From: Manduca sexta
Taxonomy: Eukaryota; Arthropoda; Insecta; Lepidoptera; Sphingidae
Assembly (NCBI RefSeq): GCF_014839805.1
Contig: NC_051140.1
Location: 11,491,826 to 11,555,825 of the forward strand
Reading direction: 5' to 3'
Length of the DNA: 64,000 nucleotides
Made by a program: the position numbers and the translations under genes. Numbering within the stretch: position 1 is the first letter of the stretch; each line of letters opens with the position of its first letter. The notes beneath the pieces are model-generated. The model did not search any database. It saw only the letters and a program-made list of their open reading frames with translations, and had not been told where the DNA came from. Positions 48,350 to 59,742 of this stretch are shown piece after piece.

Positions 48350-48649
48350 ATCCGTTATATAAGGCTTAGAAAATACGATCAAATTTTAACGACTCCAATA
48401 TTGCGGCAGATTTGTGATTCAGTGATTGACCTTGTGATGCTACAGAGTCCTGGGACTAAAGGGCTACTCAAACCCCACATAAATAAGGACCGACTATTGA
48501 AAGTACTCTATTTTAGAAAGAATTGTTTCCTTTCTGGAGCATATAAGAAACGTCGGGGAAAAATCAAAACTTAACTATTACGCCTTGACAAGGATATCGA
48601 CTTCTACGTGGGGACTGTTATGTACTACGCTCAAAATCATCAATGGGCC

Positions 48650-49301
48650 GATTTACTTAGCTTGCATTACATACGATCGCTTGAATGGGCGGATAGAGCA
48701 ACTATCAGTGTTGTGCGCAGGAAACTCAGGAACTGCTCCAGAGTCAACGATTGTCTTGCTAGGTGTATAGAACTCTTAGTTCAGAAGCTTTGCCTGTCCT
48801 CGCGGGTGTACTCCCTGTCGATCTGGAGGTACAGGATGTATGTATTACTTAACCGGAGAGCATATGGATAAAAGTTCTTTACATCTCTTGAGCTCTTAAG
48901 AATCAATAGACAATTTAAACAGCACACTGATAGACACAATGAGTTGTTAAATGAATGGCAATGTAGGTGGGACTTATCTTTGAAAGGGCGATCGCTTAGC
49001 TAAAACTTGGCTAGAAATAGATCATTGTGTATCGCAATTCTGTACCGGTTATGGTAATTTTATTGTTAAACTGTTCTCATTTAGGCTGGTTCATTTTCCT
49101 GCGTGCCCATGCTCTACACCTAGTTACGAATTTGGACAGGCTGCTCGTCGCGTACTTTGGGAGTGTAGTCTATGACATGAAGAACGCAACATCATGGTAA
49201 ACATTATGCAAATAACATCTGGGGTTGTATACCATATGGACCTTGTAGAGACTAGACGGATTTTCCGTGCTTTCGGCGTTTTTGCCATGCCTACTCAATA
49301 A
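48650..49301 (+). mobile_element. R1/jockey-like LINE, C-terminal end of ORF2, decayed
   Basis: Pieces of one protein appear in order across frames: LEWADRATISVVRRKL, VYRTLSSEALPVLAGV then LPVDLEVQDV, RHNELLNEWQCRWDLSLK, then a zinc-knuckle-like CTGYGNFIVKLFSFR...FPACPCSTPS...RRVLWECSL and a final FRAFGVFAMPTQ-stop (TAA at 49299). This is the connection and C-terminal region after the reverse transcriptase of R1/jockey LINEs. At least two frameshifts and several stops make it dead. The upstream part (to about 48350) may also belong to it but could not be read. Confidence 0.75.
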
Positions 49302-49650
49302 TAGGTAATTACAATTAATCAAATCTAACAGGTCATGTGATAAGACCCGTTCTTTTATTTTGTATCCGTGGTGCTTTAGAACTGGCTTATCTAGTTGTAA
49401 AAGTCCCTATCTTTAAGATTAAAATGCCTCATTAGTTCATTATTTTGTCTCCCGCTTTGCAATAGAATGAATATTTCCAACTCTTCCTTATCTTTCTATT
49501 TGATTAATGTCGTTGCGGGATAATGACAAATTAGTTTTTCTTGAGACTCGCCGAGCTTCACTGCTCGGTGTCATAAAATGCGTGCCAGTGCTGATCCTGG
49601 CTCACAGAAGTTCTAGTAGTGGGTCTAAGGGCGGGAAAGTCTCTATTAGG
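49302..49650 (+). repeat. 3' UTR of the R1/jockey-like LINE
   Basis: Directly follows the LINE stop codon. Contains GAACTGGCTTATCTAGTTGT, CTTTCTATTTGATTAATG, TCGGTGTCATAAAATGCGTG and GGGCGGGAAAGTCTCTA. The same block occurs alone at 4021, 54275 and 2822, so it marks 5'-truncated copies. Confidence 0.7.
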
Positions 49651-51473
49651 AAGTACTGTTGAAAGGCAATTATTGCAGAAAACAGGCGTTTTTCACCCCG
49701 CCAAGTATCTCTAATACGCCGTAAAAAACAACACCGCGTTTAAGAAATTTGCTAGCATGTAGTATAGTGTTAAGAACTCGGTAATGTTGTCCATTGTGTA
49801 TATCAACTTTTTATGGGCAATTTAAGTAATTATTCTATAAGTAAATATTCCCCGGAGCTTGCGAATAGTGAATTTAATTATGTTATTGTAAAATATTACA
49901 ATTTTTATTTATTTTATATATTTATAACTTTATTATACACCATTATATCACAAAACAAAACAAATATGTATACCTATAGTATTATATTGTTCCGTATAAA
50001 TATTATATTGTTTACCAAAAGTCTAAATAGTTAGCTTTCCTACTATGTTTTGCTCCAAAATATGTAAAATGATGATAAGATCAAAAATAAAAACATCATT
50101 TAAGTAGTTGCAAAACAAAAAAATATTTTGAATTGGTATACAAATCTGTTAAATACAAAAATGTTACGTTAATATTACGTCAAAATAAAAAAAGAACGAC
50201 GGTTGACACTACGATATCAGAATATCAAGAAATGTTGTCTTGATTGACATTGGACTGAGATAACCTTTATTTACTTTTATTTCGACGATGTACGACAAGG
50301 GAAAAGGCTCGTTCCTTTGCCTGAATTATTCAAGGACTTTTTATATGAATTTACTTAATTTATCATGGGTCCTGACACAAATCATTTTGTAAGTCAATAA
50401 AATGGCTCTAAAACACAATAAAGTAAACGAATCGTAATTACTTCGTGACTTCTTATGTCTCCATATAATATCATGTATTAATTCTACTTATTTTAAAAAG
50501 ATCAAACAACATTGTTCCATTAAAGCTCTTGCGATCAATTTTGTCAACATCCCTACTCCTAAATTTGCGACAAAAATCCAATTGCTTTTATACTTCGAAA
50601 TTTTAGACAAAGTTCAGCGATCTTTAGCAAATTCTCATTTGTAAGTTTACTCTAATCAGGATAAAAGTTCAATTGTTTTTCTCAAAGTAAATTACTTGGT
50701 AAAAACATTAAAACCTTCTTCCCAACAAAACGGCGAGCTTGCCGTCGTTTTAGAAGCTACATCGATTCGAAATTTATAACAAAAAAAAAACTAAATATCT
50801 TATTTCAGCAGTAACTTATCGTTACTTTGGTTGTTTCAGATTTATATAATATGCATAATATTTTGTAAAATTCGTAATATAAATGCCGAAATTGTTCATT
50901 CCGTGCATCTACTCCTAAAGTTTTATATGCATCCCACACTACTGTATAAGAAGGAATATTTTGTTTGTTTTATATTTCCACAGAACGTCTCGTCCGTAAT
51001 TCGCCAAGTATAGAATGAATTGCTCAAGACCGTTTGCACGAGAATGGACCTTAAATGTGAATAATACACTCTCAATTTAAAATAGTATCAGTGCTTTTGT
51101 GTAACAACGTACATAAAAGATATTTTTAAAATAATAATATTCAAAATGTAATTCAAAAGATCTCTGGCAATAATAATTATTTTGTTTGCGTTTTCGTTTT
51201 CTTTGCGAATCAAATAACAACCAATCTATTCTTATATTTTACAGAGCTATCACAATATAAAGAGATAGATTCAGCTTCGATAAAGTTCAATAAAATAGAT
51301 TGTGTCATACATTAGGAGCTTAGTTGTAAATTGTGATTACAGATATAGATAGAAGTGAAATAGTATACGCTATAAATGGTCATTGTGTGCAATTTTGTAT
51401 GTCACGGGATATAAGAAATAAATATTACATTGCAGTTTGATATTATGAGGCGTGGTAAGATAAATATAATGTC
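49651..51473. other. AT-rich stretch without recognisable genes
   Basis: Very low GC. No coding signal and no recognised repeat. Confidence 0.4.
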
Positions 51474-52225
51474 ACTAGCTTTTGCCCGCGGCTCCGCCCA
51501 CGTTATAAAGTTTTTCGGGCTAAAGTTTTCCGCTTTAAAAGTCACGTTACATATTTTTCCTATGTTCTTCCCAGGGTCTCAAACTGTCTCCATACCAAAT
51601 TTCATCTTAATAGGTTGAGTAGTTTTTGAGTTTAACACGTTCAGGCAAACAAATGCAGCGGAGGACTTTGTTTTATAATATATTTTTGTAGAACTTTTTA
51701 AGAGGAACAATCCCGTCATACATTATTGTTGCATAACTTTAACCGTTTACGCAGCGCAACGGAATCTCTCAAAACTAATAAATTTTCCCCGTTTTTGCAA
51801 CATGTTTCATTACTGCTCGGCTCCTATTGGTCAAAGCGTGATGATATATACCTTTAGCACTCCACGAACAAAGGACTATCCGACACAAAAATTAACTGAG
51901 CAGAGTACAATGAGTAGCTGTCAAACAATGTATCACACACCGGCGCCATCTACTTAAAATGAAACGTACTTATTTTCGTGAGGGATACTCACACACCACG
52001 AACTGGCACCGTTTTAGTACATGCTATGTATCAAAGATGGCGCTGTATGTGAAAAATTATTTTCCCTTTTTCCTGCTTTTCTCTTGCAATTTTTCCTGAA
52101 TTTTCTTTGCCATAAACCTCACAGATTTCGAGACCTTTCCAACGAATGCAAAACCGTAGAAATCGGTTCGTGCGTTCTGGAGTTATAGCGTCAGGAAGGA
52201 AAACCCGACTTATTTTTATATTATA
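51474..52225 (+). mobile_element. TAGCTTTTGC-type element, first copy, no array
   Basis: Head TAGCTTTTGCCCGCGGCTCC, middle TCTCAAACTGTCTCCATACC, one unit of the 123-base sequence (from 51806), and a distinct distal part with CAACGAATGCAAAACCGTAG and AGTTATAGCGTCAGGAAGGA. It ends at TATTATAGAC, where the next element begins. Confidence 0.65.
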
Positions 52226-52565
52226 GACTAGCTTTTGCCCGCGGCTCCGCCCGCGTTATAAAGTTTTTCAGGCTAAAGTTTTCCGTTATAAAAGTAGTAG
52301 TTTCCCGGGAGCCTATGTTCTTCGCAGGGTCTCAAACTGTCTCCATACCAAATTTCATCTTAATACGTTGGGTAGTTTTTGAGTTTAACACGTTCAGGCA
52401 GACAGATGCAGCGGGGGACTTTTGTTTTATAATATATTTTTTAGAACTTTTTAAGAGGAACAATCCCGTCATACATCATTGTTGCATAACTTTAACCGTT
52501 TACGCAGCGCACGCAACGGAAGCTCTCAAAACTAATAATTTTTCCTCGATTTGCAACATGTTTCA

Positions 52566-53297
52566 TTACTGTTCCGCTCCTATTGGTCATAGCGTGATGA
52601 TATATAGCCTATAGCGCTCCACAAATAAAGGGCTATCCAACACAAAACGAATTTTTCAGTTGAAACCGGTAGTTCCTGAGATTAGACATTACTGCTCCGC
52701 TCCTATTGGTCAAAGCGTGATGATATATAACTTTGAGCACTCCACAAACAAAGGACTATTCAACACAAAAAGATTTTTTCAGTTTCAATCGGTAGTTTCT
52801 GAGATTAGCCATTACTGCTCCGCTCCTATTGGGTATAGCGTGATGATATATAGCCTATAGCACTTCACGAACAAAAGGCTATCCAACGCAAAAATATTTT
52901 TTCTGTTGGGACCGGTAGTTCCTGAGTTTAGCCATTACTGCTCCGCTCCTATTGGGTATAGCGTGATGATATATAGCCTATAGCACTGCACAAACAAAGG
53001 GCTATCCAACGCAAAAAGAATTTTTCAGTTTGGACCGGTAGTTCCTGAGATAAGACAATACTGCTCCGCTCCTATTGGGTATAGCGTGATGATATATAGC
53101 CTATGGCACTCCACGAACAAAGGGCTATCCAACACAAAAAGAATTTTTCAGTTCGAACCGGTAGTTCCTGAGATAAGACATTACTGCTCCGCTCCTATTG
53201 GGTATAGCGTGATGATATATAGCCTATAGCACTCCACGAACAAAGGGCTATTCAACGCAAAAATAATTTTTCAGTTTGGACCGGTAGTTCCTGAGAT
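52566..53297 (+). repeat. Six-copy tandem array, unit about 123 bases
   Basis: Units begin ATTACTG(C/T)TCCGCTCCTAT at 52566, 52688, 52811, 52933, 53056 and 53180, each with GCGTGATGATATATA and GGTAGTT(C/T)CTGAG. Confidence 0.9.
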
Positions 53298-53310
53298 TAG
53301 CGCGTTCAAA

Positions 53311-53332
53311 CAAACAAACAAACAAACAAACA
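53311..53332 (+). repeat. CAAA microsatellite
   Basis: Five to six perfect CAAA units at the distal end of the array element. Confidence 0.85.
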
Positions 53333-53485
53333 CTTCAGCTTTATATAATAGTATAGATAAGCCTAGTGCAAGCAAGCGTCGTGGAAAGACAGACCGCTAG
53401 CGGCAGGTTTTAAAACCTGAACCTATGCTTTGGACCAATACTGTCTGGGAGTGGGATAACGGTACGAAGAATAAAAAGTCATCTA

Positions 53486-53645
53486 TATATATAAAAATCA
53501 ATTGCTGTTCGTTAGTCTCGCTAAAACTCGAGAACGGCTGAACGGATTTATCTTATCTTGGTCTTGAATTATTCGTGGAGGTCTAGGGAAGATTTAAAAG
53601 GTGAGAAAAATTCGAATAATTGCCGGGAAAATCCTCAAAACAGCA
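53486..53645 (+). repeat. Interspersed repeat, GCTGTTCGTTAGTCTC type
   Basis: TATATATATAAAAATCAATT, GCTGTTCGTTAGTCTCGCTA, AACTCGAGAACGGCTGAACG and GGTCTTGAATTATTCGTGGA are recalled from an abundant insect repeat. Class not resolved. Confidence 0.5.
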
Positions 53646-53879
53646 TTTTTCTATTTCCCATACAAACGTTTTCTAAATAAAATGGAGAGTCAATTTGTAA
53701 TTTATTACCGCTGCATAAAGTTCAAATTCGCGTGCGCGTTGGAGGATCTAATATCGCGTTCTGAAACTCAACAAAAGTGAAAGTGAATCGCGAACGCGAC
53801 AAAATTGCATAGTCTCAAAATACATAGTACATAAATAGTGGTCGGCTTCGAGAAACTCAATTTTAGCTAACTTCAGTTG

Positions 53880-54232
53880 TTAATATAATATATAACTCAA
53901 AGGTGACTGACAGTGATATATCAAGGAACAGCCCAAACCATTGGACGGATCGGGCTAAGACTTTACATGCATAAAGCTACTATGATGTAGGCATCCCCTA
54001 AGAAAGGATTTTGATAAATTCTACCCTTAAGGGGATAAAATAGGGGATGAAAGTTTGTATAAATGTTCTTAGATTTTCGACTGATTGAACTGAAATTATA
54101 GATTGGGGATAAAATTAGTTTGAACCTATAAGTACCGGGAAAATATGTAGCAAGACTTTTATCAAACAGTGGAATTTTATCCTGGAAAACACCTTCACGC
54201 GGGCGAAGCCGCGAGCAAAAGCTAGTACATAA
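53880..54232 (-). repeat. TAGCTTTTGC-type repeat, near complete
   Basis: One end AACTCAAAGGTGACTGACAG and CCATTGGACGGATCGGGCTA; other end CACGCGGGCGAAGCCGCGAG then CAAAAGCTAG, the reverse complement of the head. Confidence 0.65.
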
Positions 54233-54274
54233 TATATATCTTTTTCTCATAATCTTCTATAGTGCACGTATATA

Positions 54275-54480
54275 CATGCTTTGCTATGGTGGAACGAGGG
54301 GAGTTAATATTTAAAACTTCCTATCTTTCTATTTGATTAATTTCGTTGCAGGATAACGTCAGATTCGTTTTCCCCGGGGTCTCGCTGAGCTTCACAGCTT
54401 GGTGTCATAAAACGCCTGCCACTGCTGATGCTGGCTTACAGGAGTTGTAGAGAGGGGTGCGAGGGCAGTATAATCTACTA
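54275..54480 (+). repeat. R1/jockey-like LINE 3' tail copy, truncated
   Basis: CCTATCTTTCTATTTGATTA, GGTGTCATAAAACGCCTGCC and GGCTTACAGGAGTTGTAGAG match the distal half of 49302-49650. Confidence 0.65.
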
Positions 54481-54525
54481 AAAAATACATAGTACACACC
54501 ATTAACAGTATATTATATAATATTA

Positions 54526-54681
54526 CGGGCCAGTTACACAACCTCTGAGTAAATGCTACGTCACATAAATGTTAAGCTGACAAAATACTAAAGTTACACA
54601 CAATCCATGCTCCCAAATTTATGATAATAAAATTAGTACAATCTACATTAGCTATTTACTTGAAACTTGTGAAACAGGCTC
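54526..54681. mobile_element. Short MITE with TTA target duplication
   Basis: Ends CGGGCCAGTTACACAAC and, inverted, GAGCCTGTTTCACAAG; inner arms AGTAAATGCTACGTCAC and AAGTAAATAGCTAATGTAG remain similar. TTA flanks both sides (54523-54525, 54682-54684). Confidence 0.55.
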
Positions 54682-55440
54682 TTAATGTCGCAATGTAAGT
54701 TGTAGGTCCACATGTAAGCGTACCTAATGACAAAATTTGACGACATTTTTATGTTTAATCATAAACGGGTTCGAACTGGGTCTTGGTAATTTAAAAGTAC
54801 GCCAACGAGGTTAAGTTAAATATCAAATATTACTGAGTATAAATTTCTTAAAATATTTTAAATGTGCTCTTATGATTTTAAATGGTCTGTAATTTTACAA
54901 TATTTATCTGACAACCTTAAGAATAACGAATTAGTTAACGTGTGAAAGTAATACAATTATTGGTATACCAAAATCAAAAAATTGTAATGTCAAGAAGTAA
55001 GTGGTATAATTAATTATAACCAATTTATGAAAATTAATAACATAGAGAGGATGTTGTCTTTAAAAATGAGTAACATGTCTTACTGGGCGATATATTTTCA
55101 TTATACATGTAAGTTAGAAATACACAAGTATGTAGTAATACTTTTAACTTTAAACATCACGTTACAATATATTTATGTGGGATTTGTTACAAAATAAAAA
55201 TTTACTTTTCAAGTTAATTGCATTTTAATATTTTTTCTGTCTGACGTCTTTAGTCTGCCGTTTCCAAAACTCGTCGGTTATTCTCGCTTCTCTCTTTTCA
55301 TCTCGCTCACACACTTCACATTCCATTCCAAGCATTACAGTAACGTTCCATTCCCACATTTATGTACGAAAAGGTACATTTCCTACCAATCGTACAGCAG
55401 ATACAGACTCAAAGAATAAAATTTCCAAAATTGCCTAATT
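54682..55440. other. AT-rich stretch without recognisable genes
   Basis: No coding signal and no recognised repeat. Confidence 0.35.
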
Positions 55441-55465
55441 CGTTAGCCATCCCTGCCACCTCTGA

Positions 55466-55666
55466 TTATAGAGTTGGCGGCATAATTGATGACGTCGCGT
55501 CTGTGCTGATAAAGAGATCCCCTTCCTGAATTCCCTGAGACGTGCAAAACGTAAGATCCGCGCCGTTTAAATTTCTACGCAGAGCTACTTCATTTCGATT
55601 TACATAGTTTGGTGATAAAATAAAATCGATATTTTTAAAATATTTGAGGGCATAGAAATCTTGCAT
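55466..55666 (-). CDS. Minus-strand 66-codon open frame, coding-like
   Basis: The frame starts MQDFYALKYFKNIDFILS, contains RRNLNGADLTFCTSQGIQEG and ends IMPPTL-stop. Codons such as GAT TTC TAT GCC and GGG GAT CTC TTT ATC AGC show a clear RNY bias. Start context is weak. It lies 430 bases downstream, on the same strand, of another coding-like frame (56094-56366). The intervening DNA also looks conserved rather than random. Function unknown; exon, small gene or transposon remnant are all possible. Confidence 0.25.
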   Translation of the reverse strand: MQDFYALKYFKNIDFILSPNYVNRNEVALRRNLNGADLTFCTSQGIQEGDLFISTDATSSIMPPTL

Positions 55667-56093
55667 AACATTAGTTCATAGGATTTATAATATTTTTAAG
55701 AGCATATGCATATGTAACGTTACAAAAAATCGACAGTTTTTTGTCTCATCGCGCGGTTGTCTAAAATGAAACATTTAAATGTCGAAGAGTCGAAACTACG
55801 GTGATTGACGAAACTTAAGGTTGAAAAGAATTTAATGATATTGAAAGCCCTCGGCGACGCGACGCATTTGATGATATGATTGCGCCCGTCTAACACTTTT
55901 TGGTTTTAGCATGATTTTATTCTATTAAGTAAAAACCTATGTCCATTCGCGTCCACACTTCGTGACTCGTCTGAACTGCACTTTAGCTCTGCATATAATA
56001 TAAACATTGTTAATGTAGCGCCTGTCATACTAACCAGCTACAAACTGTTTCAAAATTTTGGTACAGCAATCCCTTTAAAAATTCACTTAATAT

Positions 56094-56366
56094 TCAATTT
56101 GCATCTTTACACATGCGATGGCAGAGTTCAAATTTTACATTCATTGAATACTTAACAGATATTGACATCGAACAGCCATTGATATTGTGGGTAACGGAGT
56201 TGTAACCATAGAATGGACGCGAGGCGCAATCAGCGCAACGAGCCCATTGTGACAAATGTGAAACCTCGTTTTCTTCACAATACGATGCATTGAATCCGAC
56301 CCGTCTATGGCGCGGAAAACTTTTCACCTTTGAATATAGAATGTATCGCCTAATGTGAGCCATCAT
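56094..56366 (-). CDS. Minus-strand 90-codon open frame, coding-like
   Basis: Two successive ATGs, the second with A at -3 and G at +4, open 90 codons starting MMAHIRRYILYSKVKSF, with a cysteine-rich middle (SQWARCADCASRPFYGYNS) and a TGA stop. RNY codons are frequent (GGT TAC AAC TCC GTT ACC CAC AAT ATC AAT GGC). The six cysteines do not match a known spacing that I can name. It may be a small gene, or an exon upstream of 55466-55666, or part of an uncharacterised repeat. Confidence 0.25.
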   Translation of the reverse strand: MMAHIRRYILYSKVKSFPRHRRVGFNASYCEENEVSHLSQWARCADCASRPFYGYNSVTHNINGCSMSISVKYSMNVKFELCHRMCKDAN

Positions 56367-56834
56367 CGTACTGTGATTCTGTTATTATAACAGAATTTAC
56401 AATAATTATGGTAATAAATACTTCTTTTGATGACCTTTTAAAATACATACTAACACATTTTTTTGTACTTATAAGTAGTAAATACAAATTTCGATAGAGT
56501 TTAAAACTAAATGTGCTGTGATTCAATTATTATGTGAATTAATTAAGGAAGACACTTTTAACAAAGTGTTAGAATAATAGGGTGGTTTAGTAAGGTTCGG
56601 TTTTACTCGCAAGCGCATGAAACCTTTGTTAAACGTAATTAGTACCAATATAACTAAATAGGATTAATTTTTTTAACTGTATCCGGCAAAATATTTTTCA
56701 CGAATTAACTTTGATATTTATACTTATAAAAAATCTTTACAATATTATACAATACGCAATAGGTAAAAATAATGAGTGCAGGTAAGATTTTTTTATTAAT
56801 GAGTGTTCACAAGCGGTAAGTCACTTCTATTTCA

Positions 56835-56930
56835 GCCTTTGCGAGTCCACTGCTGCACACGAGCATTCGCTGAAGAATTTCAGACCAACCTCCTAGAGTC
56901 GGCCTTCACGTAAGATGATAAGTCACTTAC
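56835..56930 (-). mobile_element. RTE-type LINE 3' end relic
   Basis: AGTCCACTGCTGCACACGAG and CTCCTAGAGTCGGCCTTCAC resemble the reverse complement of the RTE end seen at 3295. Strongly diverged. Confidence 0.35.
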
Positions 56931-58504
56931 AAATTTCGACTACCTACCTTCGATTCTAAAAATATTATTCAGTTTACTTTGGTGTTATTTGAAAGCTTCT
57001 ACACAAATTCTCTCATGACATTATGCTTTTATAAATTCAAACCAAGCGTAACCACAAAACAATGTTAAATCACAGACGAGACCACAATACTACATTATAT
57101 GTAATAAATTGACAGTGTTTCTTTAAAAACGCCTGAAATAATAAATTATATGTGCGCATACCGTAGTTATGTAAATCACTTAAAAACAACGTATTCAACA
57201 ATATTGTTATATACGAATTGTATGAGATAGGGATTTAAAAAATCTACCCGAACTATAGAAACAAGAAATACTGAATTAACGAAAAGGTAAATAATTAGAA
57301 TAAACATCGCTATCGCGTTAAAATTCCGAGTTTGCGTCATAACACTACTCAATGCTAAAGTAGCCTCTAATATTTACTCTTCCTTAAGTCAACTACCTGT
57401 TAACTCCAACAATAAAAATTCAAACAAAATTGGCCTACGGAATTTCGGAGATTATTTAGACCAAACAAACACTTTAAAAACAGAATTTTTACTTTTATTT
57501 ATATGTATTGAAATATTTAGTTTAGATTAAACATGTTATAAGTTACAAATACTGTAGTATGTAAACCATCTACTCCATCGTTTACTACTTCATTCGATTT
57601 ACTAGCTACTAAATATATTTGGTTTGTAGTGTTGTTTTATTAACATATGCAGGATATATTTGAATAGGAATACGTAAAGGCCGTTTTCATTATTCTATTT
57701 ATTTGAAACAAATTCTGTAAAACGACTGGCTCACAACTGTTATCAAAATGTATAAATCACGCTTTACAACATCATAAGTCATGACACGATTATTTCAAAA
57801 TAAACCTTAAAGCTTGGTTTTTAAAATGGACAACACAAAACACTTTATAATATAAACATGTTATTTAAAAAGGTTAAGGCGTAACACTTTATATAGTATC
57901 AGTATCAGTGCGAAGGTCTTACTTACACAGCAAACATCACAAAACAACAAAGTAAGCCAAAATATAAACTCTCGTTTTGCAACGAACAATACGTTTTCCT
58001 TACTATCTCTATAGAGCTCATAGGTAAATATGCAAATACACTCAAAAACCACACAGTTTTGACCTTGTATTATAAAACAAGATTGCTGTCGTGGATATCA
58101 GAATTATCAGTTGACAACCTAAAATCAAAATATGAAATTGTTATTGTAATCTTTATCATATTTGTCTCATTTTACTCGCTGTTTACTTGTTCCCGAGAAA
58201 AGAAGTTTTGCCGAAAACATATTTTTTGGCTAAAGGTGGCGAAGCTACAGTCGGACACTAATAAATAGTAATATAGTGGTCCCTAGCAACAAGTTGACTG
58301 TTGTATTCTCTATTCCATATGAATTATATTATGTAGGTAATCTATAAATAATGATCATGCTTTGACACGATTGGAACAATTAAAAAAGCTTGTTTACTTG
58401 CGCAGCATGATGATTAAATGAAATAAGTTGGTCTTACACGTGATTGACAAATCTATCAATATCAAGCGCTGGCTACTTGGGCAAATTGTAATCTTCTGAC
58501 TTCT
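56931..58504. other. AT-rich stretch without recognisable genes
   Basis: No coding signal and no recognised repeat. Confidence 0.4.
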
Positions 58505-58790
58505 GGCAACAGTAAGCTAGTGGTAGGTCTCTCGTATGCGAGGGACCGTCTAGGTCGGTACAATTACAATGTCTTTTTCTACCGTCGAGCAGCAATGTAC
58601 ATCATGCATGTACTGATTTATTCCGGTGGGACCGATGTTTTAGCCAAGGTAATTAACACCTTATGTCCCAGGGTGACGAGCGTTCAACAAAGTTCTGTGT
58701 GGTGTTGCTATTGTTTATAAGCGGTCGTATCACTACAATTAGGCGGGCGGCATGGTCGTCTCGATATACAAATTCAATAAAAAACGCTAT
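58505..58790 (+). repeat. Interspersed repeat, GGGCGGTCGTATCG family
   Basis: Starts GTGGTAGGTCTCTCGTATGC, contains CTACCGTCGAGCAGCAATGT and CAGGGTGACGAGCG, ends AAGCGGTCGTATCACTACAA. Most complete of the copies at 22065, 27295 and here. Confidence 0.65.
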
Positions 58791-59551
58791 AACTAAATAA
58801 TTTAATTTGCTAATAATGATTGAATAATATATTGATGTCCTTAGAATCACAGACACAAAGAGAATAGTAAATTATTTTATACCTATAAAATTGATGCAAC
58901 AGAAAAATTACGTATAATACAAATGTATTAGATAAAAATTGCGATATGGCATTGCGTGACTGCTTCTCATGGCATATTTACGCCTTAGAGCCTGAAATAT
59001 TTATTGAATGAGATCGCTTCTATGTCAGTTCAGATCTAGTGCAGGCTACATTGCATTCACGTTACAGAAAAAAACTATCTGGCACTTGGATCTAACACTT
59101 ACAAAGTTAAAATTTTCACCTATCTTGATCAACGTTCAAGGTTTGTGCATTTTTAAAGGTTTCAGGTAATAATTTTGTACGTAGTACCCATAATAGCTTG
59201 ACAAATAACGAAAATCAATGTTGGCAGCAATTCGAAGCAATTTTATTCGATGTTCCATAGTAATTTGACTTAACAATCATCGTTTCTTTCATTAACGGCA
59301 TTGAATATCTAAAAAGAACAGAACCATAAATAATTTATTATCTGTCTACCTATTATTCAACCGAAATTACCCGTGTTTGTAATATCACTTATCGTCGAGT
59401 ATTTCTGATGACGGAAGCTAGATTTTCGTGGCAGTATTTAGTTGTAAAATTTTATGTTCCTTTTGTGACGCTATTATAGCACTTGGCTTTATTTATTCTT
59501 TTATCTTATAGCAGAAGATAAGCAAACAAGTTAACATCAGAAGTAAATAAC
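58791..59551. other. AT-rich stretch without recognisable genes
   Basis: No coding signal and no recognised repeat. Confidence 0.4.
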
Positions 59552-59742
59552 GTGATCACTATTTTTTCACCGTTTCAAGTAACTTCTGGAGGACCAGCAT
59601 CTCCCAGAAAACCGGTGCTCAGTTGCGGTTTCTGCTTCGATTTAGACACCTACAAGTTCTCTAGCAGTTTTCAGTTTTCTAAATGGAGATTACCACTTAA
59701 CACTAGGTCATCAACACAAGCATTTGCCTCTGCTTAATAATT
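59552..59742 (+). repeat. Relic of a retroelement 3' end
   Basis: ACCACTTAACACTAGGTCAT and AAGCATTTGCCTCTGC echo the CACTTAACATCAGGTGA...CGTTTGCCTCC end of an abundant lepidopteran element. A 61-codon frame spans it but is not coding-like. Confidence 0.35.

Larger units (their letters stand above)
52226..53357 (+). mobile_element. TAGCTTTTGC-type element carrying a minisatellite
   Basis: Same head as the previous element, then six tandem 123-base units, a CAAA microsatellite and the terminus CTTCAGCTTTATATAATAGT followed by ATAGAT. It is noncoding; open frames through the array (SAPIGHSVMIYSL) are by-products. Family identity is uncertain (SINE-like or Helitron-like). Confidence 0.65.

Noticed and set aside
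48347..48574. 75-codon open frame before the LINE
   Set aside because: No similarity to LINE or other protein motifs could be read; probably chance or unreadable decayed LINE.
52315..52860. Open frames with the repeated peptide SAPIGHSVMIYSL
   Set aside because: By-product of the 123-base tandem units; stops end each frame and other elements of the family are noncoding.
52566..53297. Regular repeat array that could suggest a CRISPR
   Set aside because: Units of 123 bases are similar along their whole length with no repeat-spacer structure, and the DNA is eukaryotic.
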